11,345 nucleotides of DNA from assembly GCA_030037185.1 (NCBI GenBank), contig JASHRR010000987.1, forward strand, positions 1-11,345. The letters are read 5' to 3'. The notes beneath the pieces are model-generated. The model saw only the letters and a list, made by a program, of their open reading frames with translations, searched no databases and was not told the origin of the DNA. The DNA is from Xanthobacteraceae bacterium (GTDB lineage: Bacteria; Pseudomonadota; Alphaproteobacteria; Rhizobiales; Xanthobacteraceae). Positions 6,523-11,345 of the stretch are shown here, piece by piece (position 1 is the first letter of the stretch; each line of letters opens with the position of its first letter). A program made the translations under genes and the position numbers.

Positions 6523-7002
6523 ATGCCCGTAAGCTTCGAAGTCAACGGAAAGCCGGTGACCGTCGAGGTCGAGCCGCGCATGACGCTGGTCGACTGCCTG
6601 CGCCACCAGTTGCGGCTGACGGGGACGCATGTGGGCTGCGAGCACGGCGTATGCGGCGCCTGCACGATCCTGGTCGATGGCGAGGCCGTACGGGCCTGCC
6701 TGATACTCGCCGTGCAGGCTGAAGGCTGCAAGGTCGTCACCATCGAGGGCCTGTCCAACGACGAGGAGCTGACACCCTTGCAAGCCTCGTTCCGGCGCCA
6801 TCATGCGGTGCAATGCGGTTTCTGCACACCCGGCATGATCACGACCGCCCACGCCCTGTTGACCGAGGAGCCCGATTGCGACGCCGACCGCGTCCGCGAA
6901 GTGCTATCGGGCAACATCTGCAGGTGCACCGGTTACATCTCTATCGTCGAGGCCGTGCTCGATGCGCGCAGCGCCTATCGGGCGCGCGAATCACAGCCAT
7001 GA
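6523..7002 (+). CDS. Molybdenum hydroxylase, [2Fe-2S] small subunit (CoxS-like)
   Basis: The protein has 159 residues, the usual length. The N-terminal plant-ferredoxin-type cluster is bound by Cys39, Cys44, Cys47 and Cys59 (GCEHGVCGAC motif). The C-terminal four-helix domain binds the second cluster through Cys98, Cys101, Cys133 and Cys135 (QCGFCTPGM and GNICRCTGY). It passes electrons from the molybdenum site to the FAD subunit. No ribosome binding site lies within 15 bases of the ATG, and no better in-frame start exists nearby. The end overlaps the start of the large subunit by four bases (ATGA), so those two are translationally coupled. Confidence 0.96.
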   Translation: MPVSFEVNGKPVTVEVEPRMTLVDCLRHQLRLTGTHVGCEHGVCGACTILVDGEAVRACLILAVQAEGCKVVTIEGLSNDEELTPLQASFRRHHAVQCGFCTPGMITTAHALLTEEPDCDADRVREVLSGNICRCTGYISIVEAVLDARSAYRARESQP

Positions 7003-9299
7003 GGAATTCCTTCGTCGGCAGCCCAGTCGAACGGCGGGAGGATTTGCGGTTCGTCCGCGGCCGCGGGCAGTATGTCGACGATCTCAACGCCGATGCAGTG
7101 CTCCATGCGGTGATCCTGCGCAGCCCCGTTGCGCATGGCCGCATCAGATCAATCGACCCCTCGGCGGCCCTCAAAATCGCGGGCGTCCACGCCGTAATCA
7201 CGGCGCGGGACATGCCGGGCGGACCGCCCCGGATCGCGATGCGATTGCAGCCGCTGCCGGAATTCCAGCCGTTCGAGCAGAGCGTCGTGGCGGACACGAG
7301 AGTCCGCTATGTGGGCGAGCCGATCGCGGTGGTGCTGGCGAGCAGTGCCGCCCTCGCTGAGGACGCGCTGGACCACATCGTGGTGAACATCGAACCACTT
7401 CCGGCCGTCAACGGCTGCGAAGCGTCGGCCAGAGGTGACAGGCTGCTGTTTGCGGAGCAGAGCACCAACTGCGCCATGGCGTTCACGGCGCAATGCGGCG
7501 ATGCCGACGCCGCATTCAGGGCCGCAGCTTACGTGCGGCGCGAGACGTTCCGCACCGGGCGGCACTACGGCCTCACTCTCGAGCCGCGGGGCGTGATGGC
7601 CGACTGGGATGCCGCCACAGGCCGGCTCACCGTGTCTGGAGCCGCCAAAGTGCCGTTCTTCAACCGCCGGATTCTCGCCGGGCAGCTAGGCCTGCCTGAA
7701 CACGCCATCGCGATGGTCGAAAATGACGTCGGCGGCGGCTTCGGGGCGCGCGGCGAGTTCTATCCTGAGGATTTTCTCATCCCCTTCGCGGCGCGCCTCA
7801 CCGGGCGCCCGGTGAAGTGGATCGAGGATCGGCGCGAAAACCTCATGGCCATGAACCACGCGCGGCAGGCGCAGGTCGAGGTCGAAATCGCCTGCGCGCA
7901 GGACGGCACCATCCTGGCGCTGCGCGGCCACGCCCACGTGGACATGGGCGCCTATATGCGCACCAACGGCGCTGTCGCGGCCCGCAACATCGCGCAGTTC
8001 ATGGCGGGGCCATATCGGATCCCCAACGTCAAGCTGCAATCTTCGCTCTGGATGACCAACAAGACTCCGGTCGGCACCTATCGGGGACCGGGACGGTTCG
8101 AGACTGATTTTTTTCGCGAACGCCTGTTGGATTTGGTCGCCAAGGACCTCGGCATCGATCGCGTCGAGCTTCGTCGTCGCAATCTTATCTCGGCCCCCGA
8201 CATGCCCTACCGGCTGCCGGCGATCGCGCCGTTTCCGGCCTCAGACGAGACCGACAGCGGCGATTATCGCATCACGCTCGAACGCTGCCTTGAGGAATTC
8301 GGCTGGGCGGACAAGGCAAAGCTGGCGGGAAAGCTGGTCGACGGACGCTACCATGGCCTCGCTGTGGGCTGCTTCATCGAAGGCGGCGCCGCCGGCCCCA
8401 GGGAGACCGCGCGGCTCGCGATCAACACCGACGGATCTGTTGCGGTCTTCATCGGTTCGTCGGCGGTCGGCCAGGGCGTCGAAACCGTGTTCGCGCAGAT
8501 TGCGGCCGATGCCCTGGAAATCAACATGGACCGCATCAGCGCCGTCCATCACGGCTCGACCGCTTACGTCAGCGACGGCTACGGCGCCTATCACTCGCGC
8601 TCGGTCGTCATGGGCGGCTCGGCGCTGCTTGATGCCACGAAAAACCTTCACCAGCTGATCCGGGTCACCGCATCAAGGCGGTTGGGCTGCACGCCGCCCG
8701 AAATCAACATCAGCGAGGACCGAATTATCGGTCCCGGAGGGGTCTGCGCGCGCTTTGCGGATTTCGCCGGGCTCACGGCCGAAGGCGTCTTTGTCAATAA
8801 CAAGCACACCTACACTTACGGAACCCATGCGGCCCACGTGACCGTGGATGCAAAAATCGGCCATGTTGAGATCGTCGATTACGTGGCGGTCACAGATTGC
8901 GGCCGTATCATCAATCCAATGACGGTGCGGGGCCAGGTGATCGGCTCGCTCGTCCAGGGGCTCGGCGGAGCCCTACTGGAAGACCTGCACTACGACGAGG
9001 ACGGCCAGCTCCTCACCGGCTCGCTTGCCGACTACCTGCTGCCGACCGCGAGCGATTTTCCCAACCTGCGCGCGATCATCACGGACATGTTCCCGTCGCC
9101 GATCAACCCGCTCGGCGCCAAGGGCGCCGGCGAGGGCGGCATCATCTCGGCCGGCGGCGTCGTGGCGAATGCGGTTGCAAATGCGCTTGGCGCTTTCGGT
9201 GTCGAACCGCGCGAGCTGCCGCTTACGCCGCAGCGCATTTGGGAAATGGTCGAGGCTGGGCAGATGAAGTCTCGGCTTGAGATTGAGTCGCACGCCTGA
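6999..9299 (+). CDS. Molybdenum hydroxylase, molybdopterin large subunit (CoxL-like, not a CO dehydrogenase by its active site)
   Basis: The protein has 766 residues. The start is the ATG overlapping the CoxS-like stop; the frame is open further upstream but the N-terminus SPVERREDLRFVRGRGQYVDD is the family's normal beginning. The aldehyde-oxidase/xanthine-dehydrogenase a/b hammerhead covers about 15-140 and the molybdopterin domain the rest. Cofactor-binding motifs are VGGGFGA (244-250), GQG (491-493) and GAKGAGEGG (706-714), whose Glu712 fits the catalytic base. The active-site loop is TYRGPGR (360-366). Form I CO dehydrogenases have a Cys-containing AYRCSFR loop, and so-called form II proteins have AYRGAGR. 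The Cys that binds copper is absent, so CO oxidation is unlikely. A hydroxylation of a (hetero)aromatic acid or an aldehyde is more probable, from context only. Confidence 0.94.
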   Translation: MRNSFVGSPVERREDLRFVRGRGQYVDDLNADAVLHAVILRSPVAHGRIRSIDPSAALKIAGVHAVITARDMPGGPPRIAMRLQPLPEFQPFEQSVVADTRVRYVGEPIAVVLASSAALAEDALDHIVVNIEPLPAVNGCEASARGDRLLFAEQSTNCAMAFTAQCGDADAAFRAAAYVRRETFRTGRHYGLTLEPRGVMADWDAATGRLTVSGAAKVPFFNRRILAGQLGLPEHAIAMVENDVGGGFGARGEFYPEDFLIPFAARLTGRPVKWIEDRRENLMAMNHARQAQVEVEIACAQDGTILALRGHAHVDMGAYMRTNGAVAARNIAQFMAGPYRIPNVKLQSSLWMTNKTPVGTYRGPGRFETDFFRERLLDLVAKDLGIDRVELRRRNLISAPDMPYRLPAIAPFPASDETDSGDYRITLERCLEEFGWADKAKLAGKLVDGRYHGLAVGCFIEGGAAGPRETARLAINTDGSVAVFIGSSAVGQGVETVFAQIAADALEINMDRISAVHHGSTAYVSDGYGAYHSRSVVMGGSALLDATKNLHQLIRVTASRRLGCTPPEINISEDRIIGPGGVCARFADFAGLTAEGVFVNNKHTYTYGTHAAHVTVDAKIGHVEIVDYVAVTDCGRIINPMTVRGQVIGSLVQGLGGALLEDLHYDEDGQLLTGSLADYLLPTASDFPNLRAIITDMFPSPINPLGAKGAGEGGIISAGGVVANAVANALGAFGVEPRELPLTPQRIWEMVEAGQMKSRLEIESHA

Positions 9300-9474
9300 G
9301 CCGCAAACCGCGCAACAGCACAACGTCACCGCGCGCCTCGCCATCAGACATCCCGGTCAACCATCGCGCGTCCCCTCCCTTGAACATTCTGCAGCGCAAC
9401 AACGCGTCACCCGCAGCCACACGTCGCGAATCCGCAGGCAAAGGGAACCGTCGGGCGAGGTCGGGCAGCGTTTG
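9300..9474. other. Spacer downstream of the large-subunit gene
   Basis: I find no gene, convincing terminator or repeat in these bases. Short frames are open by chance. The downstream half of the spacer before the cupin gene (9475-9656) holds a likely promoter and a palindromic element, listed separately, so the cupin gene is probably a separate transcription unit. Confidence 0.5.
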
Positions 9475-9504
9475 TTGACGAAGGGTTCCGGTCGACCCTA
9501 GTGT
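9475..9504 (+). promoter_or_regulatory. Candidate promoter of the cupin gene with an internal palindrome
   Basis: TTGACG (9475-9480) matches five of six -35 positions; TAGTGT (9499-9504), 18 bases later, is a poor -10. Between them lies the perfect palindrome GGTCGACC (9490-9497), inside a wider AGGGT/ACCCT inverted repeat (9482-9486, 9495-9499), which could be an operator. If used, the leader RNA would contain the palindromic element at 9521-9623. Confidence 0.35.
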
Positions 9505-9520
9505 CTGTTAATTCAGTTTC

Positions 9521-9623
9521 CGTCATTCCGGCGCACCGCAAACCGGCAAGCCCGGAATCCATAACCCCAGGCCTGTGGTCATGGGTCCGGGCTGTTCGCG
9601 GCGCTCGGGGCCCGCAACGACAG
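9521..9623. repeat. Degenerate palindromic intergenic element of Bradyrhizobium type
   Basis: The element begins with CGTCATTCCGG (9521-9531) and ends with GCAACGACAG (9614-9623), near the mirror image of its start. Its inner arms AGCCCGGAATCCATAACC (9549-9566) and GGTCATGGGTCCGGGCT (9577-9593) pair almost fully around a 10-base loop. I recall this layout (CGTCATTCCGG ... AGCCCGGAATCCAT ... mirror ... GGAATGACG) as a very frequent intergenic repeat in Bradyrhizobium genomes; here it is partly decayed. It also creates a false N-terminal extension of the cupin reading frame (9501-9656). Confidence 0.6.
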
Positions 9624-9643
9624 CCCCTGAAAGTTGCATCGCT

Positions 9644-9649
9644 GAGGAG
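9644..9649 (+). promoter_or_regulatory. Ribosome binding site of the cupin gene
   Basis: GAGGAG stands seven bases before the ATG at 9657 and selects it over the upstream in-frame start at 9501, whose extension is translated repeat DNA. Confidence 0.75.
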
Positions 9650-9656
9650 TGAGCCA

Positions 9657-10187
9657 ATGGGCGTCGCACGCCATCCGCGTCCCAAGGAACTGGTCGGGGT
9701 TCCGATCGATGAGATCATGAACCGCTACGTCGCCCGCTTCCGTGATCGCAAGCCCGATTGGGCGGCATTCGAGGATGCCAGGATCGAAGGCTACAAGCGC
9801 GCGCAGCACCGCTTCATAGGCGCCGGCGGCTCCGGCAAACATGGCGACCCGACCGTCATTCCGGCCGGCAATTTCACGTTGTCGATCATGTTCGTGAACC
9901 CCGGCCAGGGCAATGCCGCCCACACCCATGAAGTCGAAGAATGCTTCTTCGTCCTGCAGGGATTTCTCGACGTATTCGTGGAGGATGAATCCGGCAATCG
10001 CGTCACCACGCGCCTCGGCCCGTGGGAGTGCATCTCCTGTCCGGCCGGCGTCATTCACGGCTACCAGAACGATAGCCTAGAGCCCGTCTATTTCCAGGTC
10101 ATGCTCGGTCGCGGCAAGCCGGAAACCATGGGCTATGCGGACAATGAGCTTTACGAGCGGCGCGATCATCACCTGAAGGCGGTGTAA
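9657..10187 (+). CDS. Cupin-domain protein
   Basis: The protein has 176 residues. Both cupin motifs are intact: His89, His91, Glu95 and Gly102 in the AAHTHEVEECFFVLQG stretch, and Gly121, Pro129, Gly131, His134 and Asn137 in the GPWECISCPAGVIHGYQN stretch. The three His and the Glu would bind one metal ion (often Fe or Mn). A charged N-terminal region of about 70 residues precedes the barrel. Cupins of this size include small dioxygenases, isomerases and non-catalytic sensors, and the sequence does not decide among them. No signal peptide is present, so it is cytoplasmic. Its position between a Mo-hydroxylase and a ThDP decarboxylase suggests a catabolic enzyme. The gene converges on the ThDP enzyme gene with 63 bases between. 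Confidence 0.9.
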   Translation: MGVARHPRPKELVGVPIDEIMNRYVARFRDRKPDWAAFEDARIEGYKRAQHRFIGAGGSGKHGDPTVIPAGNFTLSIMFVNPGQGNAAHTHEVEECFFVLQGFLDVFVEDESGNRVTTRLGPWECISCPAGVIHGYQNDSLEPVYFQVMLGRGKPETMGYADNELYERRDHHLKAV

Positions 10188-10231
10188 TGCCCGGGCTCGG
10201 GGATGTAAGTCTTGTTGGAGTTATCCGCCTG

Positions 10232-10241
10232 CCTGATCAGG
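10232..10241. other. 10-bp palindrome CCTGATCAGG between convergent genes
   Basis: This perfect palindrome lies in the 63-base spacer between the cupin and ThDP-enzyme stop codons and is followed by TTT on the plus strand. As a hairpin it would have only a 3-bp stem with a 4-base loop, so a terminator role is doubtful. I see no other terminator there. Confidence 0.15.
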
Positions 10242-10250
10242 TTTGCTCCG

Positions 10251-11345
10251 TCACATCGGCTTGAACGCGCGGTCAAGCTCGACATCGATCAGCATCGTCG
10301 CATTCTCCGTCAGCGCCTTTCCGATCAGGTCGGTCGCGTCGCGTACCGTGTTGGCGCGTTCTGCCGCGACGCCGAGCGAACGCGAAAGGCCGATGAAGTC
10401 GATCGCCGGATCGAGGAGCTCCATCCCCACATAGGTGTCGACCTGCTCGGCGTGCCCGCGCAGCCCGTGAAGGCGCTGCTTGAGGATGCGATAGGACGTG
10501 TTGTTGAGGATCACGAACACGACCGCAATCCTGTAATGGGCCGCCGTCCACAGCGCCTGGATCGTATACATGGCGCTGCCATCGCCGATCAAGGCGACCA
10601 CCGGCCGATGCGGCAACGCAAGCTTGATCCCGATCGCCGCCGGCAGGCCCCAGCCGATGCCGCCGCCGCGCAGTCCGAAATAGCTCTGCGGATCATCGCT
10701 GCGGATGAGCTGGCGGATGCCGGGCGCCGACGACAGCGCTTCCTCGATCACCACCGCGTCCTTCGGCAGCATGTCCCCGATCGCACCGAGAAGCGCGAGC
10801 GGCTGGATCGGCGTCGTGTTGGCGAGCGTGCGGGCCTTGGCGCGCAGCGCCTCGCGGTCGGCGACGGAAGCCTCGCTCGCGGTCGCCAGGCGTGCCCGCG
10901 CCGCTCCCCGCGCCGCGCTGGTCATCCGCTCGCGCACCATGGCGGAGAGTTCGGGCAGCGTGCTCTTCGGGTCGCCCAGGATCGCAGCCGCGGCCGGATA
11001 GTTCTTGCCGATCTCCCAGGGGTCCGTATCGAGGTGGATCAGCGGCATACCGGGCGGCATCGGGTCGACGTTCGAAGGCAGCGACAAGGTGAAAAGATCG
11101 GCGCCGACCGAGACCAGCGCGTCGTATTCGTCCAGCACCTTGCGCACCGCCGGCTGAAGCCGGGTCACATTGCCGCGAAACAGCGGGTGGGAGGCTGGGA
11201 ATGAGGCGGTGTTCGGCACGAACTCCGCATACACCGGCGCCGCGATCAGCTCGGCGAATGCGACAAGCTCGGCGAACGCGCGGCTCTGCGCCACAGCGTC
11301 ACCCGCCATGATGACAGGGCGTTTCGAGGCCGCGAGGATCGTTGC
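10251..11345 (-). CDS. ThDP-dependent enzyme, benzoylformate decarboxylase type (N-terminus outside the window)
   Basis: The visible part is 364 residues, from the central domain to the stop; the coding frame is open to the right window edge, so the 5' end is missing (full proteins have about 530-560 residues). An internal ATG (11309) is not the start, because the preceding codons (LAASKRPVIMAGDAV) are standard family sequence. The ThDP-binding motif runs from GDG (254-256 of the fragment) to NN (281-282), in IGDGSAMYTIQALWTAAHYR and VFVILNNTSYRILK. GGGIGWGLPAAIG just before it is close to benzoylformate decarboxylase (MdlC). Such enzymes decarboxylate 2-oxo acids; related acetolactate-synthase and oxalyl-CoA decarboxylase types share these motifs, so the substrate is open. 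The catalytic Glu of the N-terminal domain is not visible. The gene converges on the cupin gene. Confidence 0.92.
   Translation of the reverse strand, partial: ATILAASKRPVIMAGDAVAQSRAFAELVAFAELIAAPVYAEFVPNTASFPASHPLFRGNVTRLQPAVRKVLDEYDALVSVGADLFTLSLPSNVDPMPPGMPLIHLDTDPWEIGKNYPAAAAILGDPKSTLPELSAMVRERMTSAARGAARARLATASEASVADREALRAKARTLANTTPIQPLALLGAIGDMLPKDAVVIEEALSSAPGIRQLIRSDDPQSYFGLRGGGIGWGLPAAIGIKLALPHRPVVALIGDGSAMYTIQALWTAAHYRIAVVFVILNNTSYRILKQRLHGLRGHAEQVDTYVGMELLDPAIDFIGLSRSLGVAAERANTVRDATDLIGKALTENATMLIDVELDRAFKPM

Noticed and set aside
6813..6998. 62-residue N-terminal extension of the large Mo-hydroxylase subunit
   Set aside because: The extension is an out-of-frame reading of the iron-sulfur gene; the ATGA overlap at 6999 gives the family-typical start.
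5534..9299. Aerobic CO dehydrogenase (true CoxMSL)
   Set aside because: The large subunit lacks the Cys-containing active-site loop of form I enzymes, and no CO-dehydrogenase maturation genes are in the window.
10212..11204. 330-codon plus-strand open frame opposite the ThDP enzyme gene
   Set aside because: It is Arg/His/Asp-rich shadow sequence of a real gene with clear ThDP motifs on the minus strand.
1..11345. CRISPR array, tRNA or rRNA genes, intact insertion sequence
   Set aside because: I saw no regularly spaced direct repeats, no cloverleaf or rRNA-like sequence, and no transposase with terminal inverted repeats.

Overview
The window looks like part of the chromosome of a high-GC alphaproteobacterium, most likely Bradyrhizobium or a close relative (Rhodopseudomonas/Nitrobacter group). 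The evidence is the G/C-biased third codon positions, the sfsA-map pair, the catabolic gene content, and a degenerate palindromic intergenic element near 9521-9623 of a kind I associate with Bradyrhizobium. This placement is inferred from memory; no database was searched.

Region by region. Bases 1-1224 hold no gene I can name. There is a possible gene fragment running off the left edge, a strong hairpin (50-74), an AT-rich island with an inverted repeat over a perfect TATAAT (637-662), and a short unnamed ORF on the minus strand. A secreted protein of unknown function (1225-2148, +) follows. It faces a minus-strand block that reads, in transcription order, 4,5-dihydroxyphthalate decarboxylase-like protein (5274-4285), a small unknown ORF (4278-4051), sfsA (4034-3321) and map, methionine aminopeptidase (3191-2364).

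Divergent from that block, after a 259-base control region, is a complete three-subunit molybdenum hydroxylase of the xanthine dehydrogenase / CO dehydrogenase family. It comprises an FAD subunit (5534-6400), a [2Fe-2S] subunit (6523-7002) and a molybdopterin subunit (6999-9299). The gene order M-S-L is that of form I CO dehydrogenase. The active-site loop is TYRGPGR, not the Cys-containing loop of true CO dehydrogenase, so the substrate is probably an organic ring or aldehyde.

A cupin protein (9657-10187, +) comes next, preceded by its own likely promoter and the palindromic repeat. It converges on a ThDP-dependent enzyme of the benzoylformate decarboxylase type (minus strand, 11345-10251), whose N-terminus lies outside the window.

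Together the decarboxylase-like protein, Mo-hydroxylase, cupin and ThDP decarboxylase suggest an uncharacterised catabolic locus for an aromatic or heteroaromatic acid. No gene here identifies the substrate, and no regulator, transporter or Mo-hydroxylase maturation gene lies inside the window. I saw no tRNA, rRNA, CRISPR array or intact insertion sequence.
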